This document shows positions 34,275-44,507 of a stretch of 64,000 bases of DNA, one piece after another. The stretch spans positions 258,137,268 through 258,201,267 of the forward strand of contig CM068375.1 of NCBI GenBank assembly GCA_034769895.1, given 5' to 3'. The notes beneath the pieces are model-generated. The model was not told the DNA's origin and made no database searches. It was given only the letters and a program-made list of their open reading frames with translations. The position numbers and the translations under genes are program-made. This stretch comes from Magicicada septendecula (taxonomy: Eukaryota > Arthropoda > Insecta > Hemiptera > Cicadidae). How positions within the stretch are numbered: the first letter of the stretch is position 1; every line of letters starts with the position of its first letter.

Positions 34275-35770
34275 GCTTACCGCTTTTGCTCTTGGTCTGG
34301 AATATCCCTTGCTAATGTCCAGCAGTAATCTGCACATCTAGTAATCTGCTATTACAGTAAGCATGCACATGTCCCATTTACCCTGATACCTCTTCTCCAT
34401 GGCAGCAATCTCTTGGTGAAATCTTTCACCATGATCGTCACTTACGTCTCCACAATTGTCAGAGAAGAAATCCAAATGCGAATAAAGGAGGAAGTATAAT
34501 TTTGGATTTTGTTGTCCATGACACGTCTGTTGATTAACTAAATATATCACTACCAACTCGGAACACAAAACACATTTGTGTTCCGAGTCGGTAGTGATAT
34601 ACTTATATTTAGCATAATTTTGCTTCTGTCAATGAGAGGACTGTTTATAATATTTTTTTCTCCAAGGCATAGTATTCTGTTTGGCCATACTTTTATTTTG
34701 TAGTGAGACTTCCTAACACGGCTGTCCCATTCACATAAAAAACAACAATATTTTGTGTACCTCAACTGCATGCCCAGAAGAAAAGCTACAATTTTCAAAT
34801 CCCCACAGATCTGCCATTTATGTTCTTCATACTTGATAGCATCCAAAAGTAATTTCATATGGTTGTATATTTCCTTGATATCCACACCATGGCCCAAAGG
34901 AATAGAGGGTAGAGTGCTGCCATTTTAAAGCAAAACAGTTTTTAAACTCAGTTTTGATGAATCTATGAATAGTCTCCATTCTTCAGGGTTATACTCTATA
35001 TTCAAAGCTTTCATGAAACCATTAACATCACAGCATACAACAAGATTGTTTTCCTTCTTAAAATATGTCATGAAACCCTTTTGTTGATCTCTGTAAAAAC
35101 TTACTTTAAAATCTGGTGACAAAAGATTACATTGCTTCAGTCTAGATCCTAAGAGCTCGGCTTTGTCTTTTGGGAGGCTTAAATCTCGAGCCAGATTGTT
35201 TAACTCACCATGTGTAAGTCTGTGTGCCTCACTCAAATCATTTTTTGGATCAAAGTCAGGATCTTGTGATATAGTAGGCTCACTTACAACATCTCTTGAT
35301 CTGTTCTCGTCATCATCTGGCAGGAGTTGATAGTCTTGTGGAGGGTTAGGCACCCAAAGAGCATCACCATGTGGGATTGGATGAATATCTGATGGAATGT
35401 TCGTATATTCTACAGTCCACTTTTTTTCTTTGGAATACCATCCTCTAAAGGCGATCTCATACATAAATAACAGTCATTTACATGATTTGTTGGTTCTCGC
35501 CACATCATCGGCACACCAAAGTTTATTGAACGTCTCTTTCCAGTTAACCAACTATGAAGATTCACTGAACATGTATTGCAAACAAAAGTGAGGCGCCCAT
35601 AACTTGTCTTGATCCCCTACCTTGACTCCAAAGTAATGAAAGTAGGCTGTTTTTACTAGCTGAGCTATAGGCTGTTTCTGAGCACAAAATGTCACTTCAC
35701 CACATACAAGGCAAACATTGTCAGCACTATTAACGCATTTGCGAAGCATTTCACAGTTTCTAGACACAGT
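34275..35770 (-). pseudogene. Broken copy of an uncharacterised cysteine-containing protein family
   Basis: Minus-strand frames, in order, read CEMLRKCVNSADNVCLVCGE (35767-35552); CNTCSVNLHSWLTGKRR and EPTNHVNDCYLCM (shifted frame, about 35580-35465); KKWTVEYTNIPSDIHPIPHG to the 179-codon frame end (35464-34925); WQICGDLKIVAFLLGMQL and CCFLCEWDSRVRKSHY (34897-34614); and SHLDFFSDNCGDVSDDHGER with MEKRYQGKW, then ADYCWTLARDIPDQEQKR and a stop near 34280. I remember similar multi-copy proteins of unknown function in arthropod genomes. Repeated CxxC pairs suggest zinc binding. At least three frame breaks and a loss of perhaps 150-200 codons where a family B palindrome sits (34503-34612) make this a pseudogene. 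No transposase motif was recognised, though multi-copy behaviour suggests it travels with a mobile element. Confidence 0.7.
34503..34612. repeat. Palindrome (family B, copy 2) inside the broken gene
   Basis: Arms 34543-34569 and 34575-34601 are 27-bp reverse complements with one mismatch around ACACA. The left flank 34503-34542 matches 31135-31177 in direct orientation. It falls exactly where the host reading frame jumps from SPLIDRSKI to KLYFLLYSHLDFF, replacing missing codons. Confidence 0.8.
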
Positions 35771-36025
35771 ATAAGGAAAGAAAGAAAAATGTCACTAACA
35801 CTACAATGCAGTCAGATCATTGCAATGTCTCAGACAGATTTGCCAAGCGTAAAAAATTAAATTTCCCAATTTAAAACAAAAATTCCCATTATTATACTTA
35901 AACTGTTGGATTTTAAAAATAAGAGCTAACTAACTATTTTAAATTTTAAATTAGATTTTATAATCTAAATGGAATATAAAATTGCTACTTTCAAGCAGGA
36001 AACATTTTTTTTGTTGAACAGTGAT

Positions 36026-36498
36026 TGTGGGGTTCTTTTTGATTTGCAGTGGACTGTATATTGTCAAAATAAATAGTTAAAAGGCTTTATTCCCATGTAA
36101 TCAGCAATGCATAAAAATTAAGCGTTTACTGACCTTGTCCTTGTGCGTTGTAAATGTCCTGTTGTAAGCAACACTGGTGATTTTCTAGGCAGTCCTAAAC
36201 TTAACAATAATATCCCAACAAACGTTAAACACATAAATAAACACATGAAAAAAAAGCACAAAGTAAAATAACAAGAGCGTTGAATAGTCTTTCTATTCTT
36301 GCGGTATGCGGGTATAAACGAAAAGAACTGAACTGCACGATATACCGTACACTACCGGAAAGAAAAACGCTCTAACTATGACTGCTGATTACAATGTGAA
36401 TTGAACTTTGAAACAGGTAATGGGAGTGCATTCTATTAGAGATAATGAAATATAGATAGGGTGAGTTTAACTATTGTTATGAAAAAAAATATCTGACA
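36026..36498 (-). repeat. BEL 3' LTR
   Basis: 473 bp, same length as the partner at 42425-42897, three substitutions apart. In element sense it starts TGTCAGATAT and ends CCCCACA. Confidence 0.95.
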
Positions 36499-36627
36499 TA
36501 CCGGCCCCTTTGAACCAACTGGTTCAACAAGAAACATTAAAAGAACATAAGAACAAATTTGATCCTTTGGAAGAGTATAATAAAACTAAATTATAAGGGG
36601 CAGTAACCAATTGACTGGTCGAGGATT

Positions 36628-37272
36628 TTAGTAAATGGGAAGACGGGATACCTTAACAGAAGGACGGGTCAAGGTTCCACCGGCAGTCTTCATGTTGACG
36701 ACACGTACCACTCCATCATTCCCTGGAGATACGGAGATGACTCTCCCGAGCTTCCACTTGAGGGGTGGCAGGTTCGCTTCATGAATAACGACTAAATCTC
36801 CTATTTTGAGATTTTCTTGAGGTCTGATCCATTTGGACCGTTCTTGAAGTGTGTGGAGGTACTCCATTTGCCATCTTTTCCAGAGATGTTGTGTGAAGGC
36901 TTGAACCAATTTCCAGCGTTTTATGTGATTAAGTGGTGCATTGGTTAGTTGAGGTTCGATCAGGGCATTAAGAGGTCCTCCAGTTAGAAAATGTCCTGGT
37001 GTAAGAGGTTGAAGATCTGAAGGGTCATTCGAGAGAGGAGCTATCGGCCTTGAATTAAGGAGAGCTTCAACACGCACAACTAAGGTGGTAAATTCTTCGT
37101 ACGTTAAAATGTGTTCACCTATGACTCTGGTGAGATGATATTTTGCACCTTTAATGGCACTTCCCAAAGTCCACCTTGGTGAGGTGCACGCGGAGGAATG
37201 AAATGGAATGTGATACTGTTGGTCGTAGCAAAATCTTGCATCTCTGGTTGCTTCATGAGATCTTAGAAACAT
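36628..37272 (-). pseudogene. BEL/Pao integrase C-terminal part, frameshifted
   Basis: This 214-codon frame overlaps the end of gag-pol by 10 bp in another frame, next to an AAAAG run. It carries the end of the integrase core (EALLNSRPIAPLSNDPSDLQ and TPGHFLTGGP) and the C-terminal Pao domain (HLWKRWQMEYL, KIGDLVVIHEANLPPLKWKL). Between about 37175 and 37235 the correct residues (FHFIPPRAPHQGGLWE, with the expected catalytic glutamate) appear in a third frame, so two further compensating indels break it. Three frameshifts in about 100 bp of an otherwise clean element point to real decay or to base errors in this patch. A programmed shift here would be unusual for BEL. Confidence 0.85.
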
Positions 37273-40200
37273 CTTTTGAGCGAAGAAGCAGCTCCTATGA
37301 AATTAGTCCCACAATCAGAGTACAGGTCTGATACAAGACCTCTCCTAGAGATGAATCTCGTAAGGGCTGCAATGAAGGCGTCTGTAGTTAAATCAGTAAC
37401 CACTTCCAAGTGTACAGCTTTTGTTGCAAAACAGATGAACAGACAGAGGTACACCTTTATAGGCTGTATCCTGCGAAGTGTAAAAAACCTGACCGTGTAA
37501 GGGCCAGCATAATCAACTCCAGAAGCGTTGAAACAACGAGTAGGGGTAACACGACCGGCTGGTAGATCACCCATGAGCGGAGACGTGTTTGTTGATTTTG
37601 CACGAAAACATCGTACGCATTTAAATATTCTTGAGCGTATAACACTGCGGGCGGAGAGGATCCAAAAGCGTTGAGATAGTGTTGCTTGGAGGAACTGGGG
37701 ACCAGCGTGCAGGTACATGCCATGATAGTAATCAATGAGTAAAAGAATAGCGACATGATTTTTTGGCAGAAGAATAGGATGTTTGGCATTGTAAGTAAGC
37801 GCAGAGTTCTTCAGTCGACCTCTGACACGGACTATTCCTGCATCATCAATAAAGGGTGCTAGACGTTGGATGCGGTTTGAGCATGTCCTTTTCTTGGAGA
37901 GTAGATCTATGTCTTCTGCAAAGTGAAGTCTCTGAATGAGCCAGCAAATGCGGTTACAGGCGTTATTTAATTCAGTTACTGTAAATGATCCACTTATGGT
38001 GGTTTTAAATTTCAAACGGGTTATAAAGCGAAGGACATAAGCCATTACATGAAGAAGAGTCTTCCAAGAAGAAAACTTTGCAAGAAATCCAAATGTTGGG
38101 ACTTCTTTTGTGGTCATCATAAGATTAAGGACATTTGGTTTCATTTCAGGAATAGACTCCTCCGAAATAGGATGAAGGATAGATTTTGGCCAGGTCTGCG
38201 TTGATTTAGCGAGCCATGGTGGTCCTAGCCACCACTGACTATGTTTCATCAGAACCGTGGGTGTCAAGCCTCGAGAAGCACAATCAGCAGGATTGTCAAC
38301 AGTTGAAACATATTTCCAGATGTGCAGTGAAACTAAGTCTTGTATTTGTGCCACACGATTAGCAACATACACCTTGAGACGAAAAGATAGAGTGCGTATC
38401 CAAGATAGAACTACTGTAGAGTCGCACCATGCTGAAATGTTGTCGATCTTGTGATGTTGTGAGAGCTGTTCTGTACAGTAATGTAGCAATTTGGCTAACA
38501 TGTGCGCACCACAAAGTTCCAAGCGGGGAATAGTCACACGCTTCAGTGGAGCTACTCTTGATTTTGCGATCAGCAGTCGTATGTTGACATCTCCTTCTGC
38601 GTCTTCTGTGCGCAGGAAGACACAAGCTGCATATCCGGATTCACTTCCATCTGAAAATCCATGAAGCTGGATATTGACTGCAGTTGCTAAGGATATGAAA
38701 CGTGGTATCCTTAGCTTTTCTATTTCCGGAAGTTCTTTCACGAATCGTGACCACTTCTCGGAAATATGATCAGGTAATGGAGAATCCCAATCTAAGCCTA
38801 AGGTCCATACATGCTGCATTAAGACTTTAGACCAAAAAACTATTGGGGATATCCAACCACAAGGGTCATAAATCTGCGCAATTGATGAAAGTAAAGTTCT
38901 TTTTGTGTAATTACTTGAAGGTGTGTGCATCACATATGAAAAGACATCAATATCTGGGCTCCATTTTAACCCTAATACACTTGAAAATGGCTGTTCCGAT
39001 GTGCGTAACATGAGGGGTGTCTCAGGATTATCTTGCATGACATTCTCTAAGAGTTTAGGATGGTTTGAAGACCACTTGCTCAGTTCGAATCCACCCTTTT
39101 TCAAAAGTAAAACAACATCCTCTTGAAGGTGGAGAGCTTCTTCCAGAGAATTGCTCCCTAATAGAGCATCATCAACATATATTTGCTGTTGGAGTGCTTC
39201 AGCAGCAAGTGGATGATTTTTTCCTTCGTCCATAATGAGCTGTTGTACTACTCTATTAGCAAGGTAAGGCGAGGACATCATACCATAAGTGACAGTAGTC
39301 AATTGGTAGACCTTTAGCGGGACTGAAGTGTCTTCTCTCCAGTATATTAACTGAAAGATCTGATCATCTTCATGGATGGATATCTGCCTAAACATTTGTT
39401 TGATATCACAAGAGAAAACAAATTTATGTTGACGAAAGCGAAGAATTATATCAGTAATGTCATTGTGCAACTTTGGACCCTGATGTAGAATGTGGTTCAG
39501 TGAGACACCTGAAGAAGATGGTGCTGATGCATTGAAAACAACACGGATTTTCCTATCTTTAAAAACGCCATGATGTGGCAAAAAGTAATGCGGCTTGTTC
39601 AGAGATGGCACAGATGTGCACAGTTTCATGTGCCCACATGCTAAGTAGTCATTCATAAAATTGACATACTTCTGTTTAAACTCAGGTTGAGATTCAAATT
39701 TGCGTTCCAGTGTATTAAACAGGCGTTTTGCCAAAGTTGTAGAGTCACCTAGTTGAGCAGGGTTTCCGCTGAAAGGCAAGTGACAAACATATCTGCCGGA
39801 GGCATCTCTCTTATGAGTAGAGACGAAGTGAGCTTCACATTTTTCATCTTGTGGAGCGAGTTTTGTAGTGTGAGGTGGTTCCTCTATGGACCAAAAACGT
39901 TGCAATGTTGCGTGCAGATCACGATCATTCGTCGATAAAAGAGTCACTAAGCCTGAGTAAGGATTAGACTTAAGTGAAACAGGTGTCGGACCAAGCACAA
40001 CATAGCCAAAGATTGTATTGACAGCGTATGGCATATTCTTGCCGAGATTGATAAAGGTACCATTAAGAGTCAATGCAAATAAATCTGCTCCAATCAGAAG
40101 GTCAACTGGACCCGGAACATCAAAAGTGGGATCCGCTAGCATATAACCTTTGAGTCGCTCTTTAATTTCTGGTGGGAGCTGAACACGAGGCAGATTGCAT

Positions 40201-41876
40201 GATATTTTATTAAGAATCATGACTGGGTGAGATTTTGCTAAAATATTCCCACTGAGCGAAGACAATGTCACAAAGGTAAGTCCCTTCGTTTTCACTGGGG
40301 CTGTAGAGATGCCACTAAGTTCTGGAACATCTGTTTGAGAGCGGTACAAACACAAAGTCTTTGCACAACTTTCTGAAATAATTGTTGTTTGGGATGCACT
40401 ATCAAGCACAGCTCGTACAACTGCTGCATTTCCATTGGCAGATGTGATATGCACCAAAGCGGTTGCGAGTAACACAGTGTTATTCTGGTTGCAAGAAACA
40501 CCTATCAAGGTAGTATCCTGGTGACACTCTGCAGAGTGGTTTTGCTTATTCATCGTCGTTTCAACAGAAGGGCACAAGGTAGGTTTATTTGACTGAGTCA
40601 ATTTTTTTTGCGGTTGTGCGGAGCGGTTCTCAACAAAAAAATGTAGTAGGCTATGGTGACGCCTATGACATACATTGCATGTGTGGACGGACTTACAGGT
40701 GACTAACTTATGTGTTCCAAAACAATTTTGACACAAGTTCTTATTTTTAACAAAAGCTTGTCTCTCTTGTACAGTAAGTGCGGAAAAATCTGCACATCTA
40801 TATATGTTGTGTGAATTTGATGAACAGAAGATACAATGCTGAGTGTGAGTAGTGACCATCGCTATTTTGTGCGGTTTAAACTGGTTTTTATTCATTTTAA
40901 AGCCACTGATTTTTTGAGAGGTTTGAAGAGAAGGTTCATTTTTTGAGATGATATTAGTTAAACCCGCTGCCTCTTTGCAAGAACATTCATTTTCTAAGAA
41001 TGTAATTACTTCTGTAATGGTAGGAACATTTTGTAAATTATCTCGCGAACGTTCAAGTTTGGTCCTGAATTCCGTGTCAAATCTACGCAAAATATATGAG
41101 GTCAACAACAAACTTTCACTAGCAATATCATGTCCTAGTGCTTTGAGCGCTTGATAATTTTCATTGTAGGTCGACAGAAAATTCCTCATTTGTTTAACTG
41201 AAGGATTGTGCAATTGTGGTAACTCAAATATATTGTTTACGTGAAGTGTTATCAACAATCTAGAATTTTGATATCTTTTTAGCAAAGTTTGCCAGGCTAT
41301 GGCATAGTTTGTATTAGTAACAGGCAACGATTTAATTAAATTTAGCGGCTCATCAGTCAAACAAGAAAGCAAGTATGTAAATTTCTCCACATTAGAAATG
41401 GTTTCATTTTTGTGCACTGCATTTTCAAACAGACTGTGAAAGGCTACCCATTTCTCAGGTTGTCCAGAAAATGTTCCCAAGTTTAAGCGAGGTAAATTTA
41501 CGGTGGGAGTGGGTGCAACTAGTTGTGGTGCACCAGTGTGAGACTGATCCAAGGTTTCCTGCGGTTGCGATGGTAGAAGAGGAGCACACAAACTTTGTAT
41601 AGATATATTTAAGTCTGATATAGAATCTTGTAATCTTGAAATCTGTTCATTATCCAGATCTTCTGGTAAAGGTGTTGTACTAAATAGTTTATTTATAAGC
41701 CTTTCAAATTCAGCATATTTATTTTCTGCGGTGGAACTAAGCAAACTAACTTTTTGTGTTTGCTGTTCAGTTAAATTACCTATACCAATAACCTCAAGAG
41801 CAACAATTTGCTTGTTAATATTATGAAGCCTACTCTCAATCAGTTCACATTGCTTCACAAAAGAAGAAAATCTCAT
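37263..41876 (-). CDS. BEL/Pao gag-pol polyprotein (1537 residues, open)
   Basis: Domains in order: gag N-region to about 125; conserved Pao gag block (LNLGTFSGQPEKWVAFHSLF) about 128-300; zinc knuckles 348-404 (CIFC, CADF, CQNC, CNVC pairs). Then the aspartic protease with LDSASQTTIIS, catalytic aspartate 492 (DSA in place of DSG/DTG, seen in this group); RT about 755-960 with D824 in FSCDIKQMF and YVDD at 900-903; RNase H with D1076 (GFSDGS), E1120 and D1152. The integrase zinc motif follows (H1385, H1390, C1420, C1423), then the core with D1455 (GVDYAGP) and D1521 (SDCGTNF, normally SDNGTNF). The frame ends SLKRCF then stop, before the last catalytic glutamate. The start is the first ATG after the leader. 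All enzymes but integrase look intact. Confidence 0.93.
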   Translation of the reverse strand: MRFSSFVKQCELIESRLHNINKQIVALEVIGIGNLTEQQTQKVSLLSSTAENKYAEFERLINKLFSTTPLPEDLDNEQISRLQDSISDLNISIQSLCAPLLPSQPQETLDQSHTGAPQLVAPTPTVNLPRLNLGTFSGQPEKWVAFHSLFENAVHKNETISNVEKFTYLLSCLTDEPLNLIKSLPVTNTNYAIAWQTLLKRYQNSRLLITLHVNNIFELPQLHNPSVKQMRNFLSTYNENYQALKALGHDIASESLLLTSYILRRFDTEFRTKLERSRDNLQNVPTITEVITFLENECSCKEAAGLTNIISKNEPSLQTSQKISGFKMNKNQFKPHKIAMVTTHTQHCIFCSSNSHNIYRCADFSALTVQERQAFVKNKNLCQNCFGTHKLVTCKSVHTCNVCHRRHHSLLHFFVENRSAQPQKKLTQSNKPTLCPSVETTMNKQNHSAECHQDTTLIGVSCNQNNTVLLATALVHITSANGNAAVVRAVLDSASQTTIISESCAKTLCLYRSQTDVPELSGISTAPVKTKGLTFVTLSSLSGNILAKSHPVMILNKISCNLPRVQLPPEIKERLKGYMLADPTFDVPGPVDLLIGADLFALTLNGTFINLGKNMPYAVNTIFGYVVLGPTPVSLKSNPYSGLVTLLSTNDRDLHATLQRFWSIEEPPHTTKLAPQDEKCEAHFVSTHKRDASGRYVCHLPFSGNPAQLGDSTTLAKRLFNTLERKFESQPEFKQKYVNFMNDYLACGHMKLCTSVPSLNKPHYFLPHHGVFKDRKIRVVFNASAPSSSGVSLNHILHQGPKLHNDITDIILRFRQHKFVFSCDIKQMFRQISIHEDDQIFQLIYWREDTSVPLKVYQLTTVTYGMMSSPYLANRVVQQLIMDEGKNHPLAAEALQQQIYVDDALLGSNSLEEALHLQEDVVLLLKKGGFELSKWSSNHPKLLENVMQDNPETPLMLRTSEQPFSSVLGLKWSPDIDVFSYVMHTPSSNYTKRTLLSSIAQIYDPCGWISPIVFWSKVLMQHVWTLGLDWDSPLPDHISEKWSRFVKELPEIEKLRIPRFISLATAVNIQLHGFSDGSESGYAACVFLRTEDAEGDVNIRLLIAKSRVAPLKRVTIPRLELCGAHMLAKLLHYCTEQLSQHHKIDNISAWCDSTVVLSWIRTLSFRLKVYVANRVAQIQDLVSLHIWKYVSTVDNPADCASRGLTPTVLMKHSQWWLGPPWLAKSTQTWPKSILHPISEESIPEMKPNVLNLMMTTKEVPTFGFLAKFSSWKTLLHVMAYVLRFITRLKFKTTISGSFTVTELNNACNRICWLIQRLHFAEDIDLLSKKRTCSNRIQRLAPFIDDAGIVRVRGRLKNSALTYNAKHPILLPKNHVAILLLIDYYHGMYLHAGPQFLQATLSQRFWILSARSVIRSRIFKCVRCFRAKSTNTSPLMGDLPAGRVTPTRCFNASGVDYAGPYTVRFFTLRRIQPIKVYLCLFICFATKAVHLEVVTDLTTDAFIAALTRFISRRGLVSDLYSDCGTNFIGAASSLKRCF

Positions 41877-42424
41877 TTTGGTAATTTATTAATACACTCG
41901 GTTTAAAAAACAGATTCAGATGTAAATAACAAAAGAGTTCTGAGTAAAAGTTGTAATTCACAATGTTCTTCCACTATTCAGTAATTTCCAGTCCAAATAA
42001 TTTTAATTTATTTATTTTTTATCACTCTAATACCAATAGCGTAGATGACAATAATAATGGTAATATGGTAATAAAGGAATATGGCTACTGTATTTTAGAA
42101 ACTAATACAGAGGTCGGTTTTGAAGAAACACACTACACTTCAGAACTATGCTTGCTAGATAAAACATGAAATAACACACGCTGCACAATGAATCAATAAA
42201 ACTATGCTTGCATGAAAAAACAAGAGAAAATCATAACAAAATGAAAAGAGCACTGAGTATTGGCAATACTTGCCAGTAGTAAATAATTGTTTTTTTTTTT
42301 TATTTAAGCGTTACAATAATTCAATAAACATAATAATAAAGAGCGTAATAATTAATAAAAATCTTGCTTTCCAACGTGCTGGATTCTGAATGAAAGATGC
42401 TATCCGGGCTGGACGGACCAAAAA

Positions 42425-42897
42425 TGTGGGGTTCTTTTTGATTTGCAGTGGACTGTATATTGTCAAAATAAATAGTTAAAAGGCTTTATTCCCATGTAAT
42501 CAGCAATGCATAAAAATTAAGCGTTTACTGACCTTGTCCTTGTGCGTTGTAAATGTCCTGTTGTAAGCAACACTGGTGATTTTCTAGGCAGTCCTAAACT
42601 TAACAATAATATCCCAACAAACGTTAAACACATAACTAAACACATGAAAAAAAAGCACAAAGTAAAATAACAAGAGCGTTGAATAGTCTTTCTATTCTTG
42701 CGGTATGCGGGTATAAACGAAAAGAACTGAACTGCACGATATACCGTACACTACCGGAAAGAAAAACGCTCTAACTATGACTGTTGATTACAATGTGAAT
42801 TGAACTTTGAAACAGGTAATGGGAGTGCATTCTATTAGAGATAATGAAATATAGATAGGGTGAGTTTAACTATTGTTATGAAACAAAATATCTGACA
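42425..42897 (-). repeat. BEL 5' LTR
   Basis: 473 bp partner of 36026-36498, followed in element sense by the primer-binding site and a leader of about 550 bp (42424 down to 41877) before the gag-pol start. Confidence 0.95.
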
Positions 42898-42902
42898 GTG
42901 AT

Positions 42903-44440
42903 AATCAGTACTAGTTTCTATGGAAAGTTATAATTATATGTTATTAATATACAAATAATAATATATGCGTAATGGTTGTTAGTATTATTTATATAATATA
43001 AACACACATTGAACACAAAAACGCACATTATAACTTACGTACTGGCGTATTACGTATTTCTGCATTGTCGTATATAGGTTCTGGGGATGACAATAACTTT
43101 TGTCTTAACGTTGACACAAATGTTTTAAAATTGTGTCTAGTTAATGGTTAAATCCTTCAAAATCTTTTATCATTTATTAATTTACTGTCACTACTAGATT
43201 AAGGAGAGCTTCTAATATCAAGCGACTTGTGGCCCGTTCTGAATGAACAGTGCAAAAATTAAGAAAACGTTTCTACAACTGTAGCTCCAGAAAGCTTTGG
43301 TTTCGAGTTACAGCTGGCGAAAAGTTTTCTGCATTTTTTTGTTGTTTTTTCTGAGCCAACGAAACACGAGGCTTTACTAAAATTCTTTGGACACAAATTT
43401 TAAAGAAAAATTAATGTTATTATACATTTTTTGTTAAATTTTGTTACCTAATAGATTTTGTTAAATGTGTAACAGAACTGTATCTTTAGTAGTTTCCGAG
43501 AAAACTGTTGTTAAGCCTAAAACACTGAAGTCGAAAAACTGTGTTTTATGTTTGACAAAAAAAATCTACTTTGCTAACTTGCCAATATCAAATAATAATT
43601 TGAAACAAAATTTTTAAACCGTTTGATTCTGACAAATTTATGTAAGTTAACTTTCCTCAAAATTTGAGTTCCAAGCGATGATTTTTTTATATAGCCTCAT
43701 TTTCCGTTTGGGCAGAAAACGGCGAAATTTTTCGCCAGCAGTAATTCGAATACAAAGCGTTCAGGACCTATGTGTGTATTTACTTTTTTCGTTATTTTTA
43801 CCAGTAGAACATATCCTAAAATTATTTCCGTTTCTTCGTGAAACACCCTGTACAACAGAATGTTTTAATTATACGTATAATGATCTACAAAACTGTTGTA
43901 ACAAATGTGTAACTTATGGCTTCAGAATTTTTAGATACGTATTTTTCAATTACTCCAAGATATTGTAAGATTTCTGTTACAAATCTATTGTTGCTGTTAT
44001 TTGGAGTAAGCCACCACAAACTACATATACAAACCTTATCGAATGTTAAATAAACCATAAATAAAATAAAATCACATTTTGTATTTCAATTTAATATTTT
44101 AAACACTATATTTAAAAGTAATAACGATGCAGTGGATTTGTATTAACTCTAGAAAATATGCCAGCGAACCAAACTAGACACATTAACATTAAAAAACGAT
44201 TAAAAGTAAGTATTGTGTCGTTTAAAGTTGACTCTGTGTTCGTGCAACACCCCTTTAACGGGGTGTGATTAGTCACTGGAGACGGAGTGGGAGGTCAATA
44301 GTGGTATGTTTTTAGCAAGACTAGTAGCAGTGTGTCCAGTTGCCGTGCGATCGAAGGGGGTTGCCAAGTGGAACGCATACATCACATCACTCGTGTTGCG
44401 ACTGCCTCGGGGTGCGTTGCGTCGTGTGTGCTTACGTCCC
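42903..44440. other. Noncoding AT-rich stretch with degenerate Penelope-type motif
   Basis: At 43077-43110 the sequence GGGGATGACAATAACTTTTG followed by TCTTAACGTTGAC is a decayed version of the Penelope arm motif at 23299-23336, and an AATGGTTAAATCC tail follows. No gene seen. A hairpin CACCCC-TTTAA(C)-GGGGTG lies at 44248-44265. Confidence 0.5.
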
Positions 44441-44447
44441 GTGTAAT

Positions 44448-44507
44448 ATGACAGTTCGAACTGGTATTCGCAACATCATTACTAACTGGCTTCATTACAC
44501 GATACAG
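44448..44507 (+). other. Candidate first coding exon (20 codons)
   Basis: A CpG-richer block (about 44220-44510) stands out from its AT-rich surroundings. ATG at 44448 opens MTVRTGIRNIITNWLHYTIQ and ends with CAG before GTAATC, a good splice donor, in phase 0. I do not recognise the peptide. The frame is also open upstream to about 44340 without a further ATG. It is a guess based on composition, start codon and donor only; without a matching downstream exon it may be chance. Confidence 0.25.

Larger units (their letters stand above)
36026..42897 (-). mobile_element. BEL/Pao LTR retrotransposon, nearly intact
   Basis: Two 473-bp LTRs (36026-36498 and 42425-42897; TGTGGGGTTC to TATCTGACA on the plus strand) differ at three positions by eye. 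A 5-bp target duplication GTGAT flanks the whole (36021-36025, 42898-42902). Coding is on the minus strand, so the right LTR is 5'. The primer site next to it reads TGGTCCGTCCAGCCCGGAT; the purine tract before the 3' LTR reads AAAGGGGCCGG. One gag-pol frame of 1537 codons is followed by a shifted 214-codon frame with the integrase end. Length 6872 bp is normal. LTR identity near 99.4 percent marks a recent insertion. It has landed just upstream of the broken gene at 34.3-35.8 kb. Confidence 0.95.

Noticed and set aside
37263-37272. Programmed frameshift between the BEL frames
   Set aside because: Two more compensating indels lie just downstream, so mutation or base error is simpler than a programmed shift.
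38359-40501. Short plus- and minus-strand frames inside the BEL element
   Set aside because: Shadows of the intact gag-pol frame.
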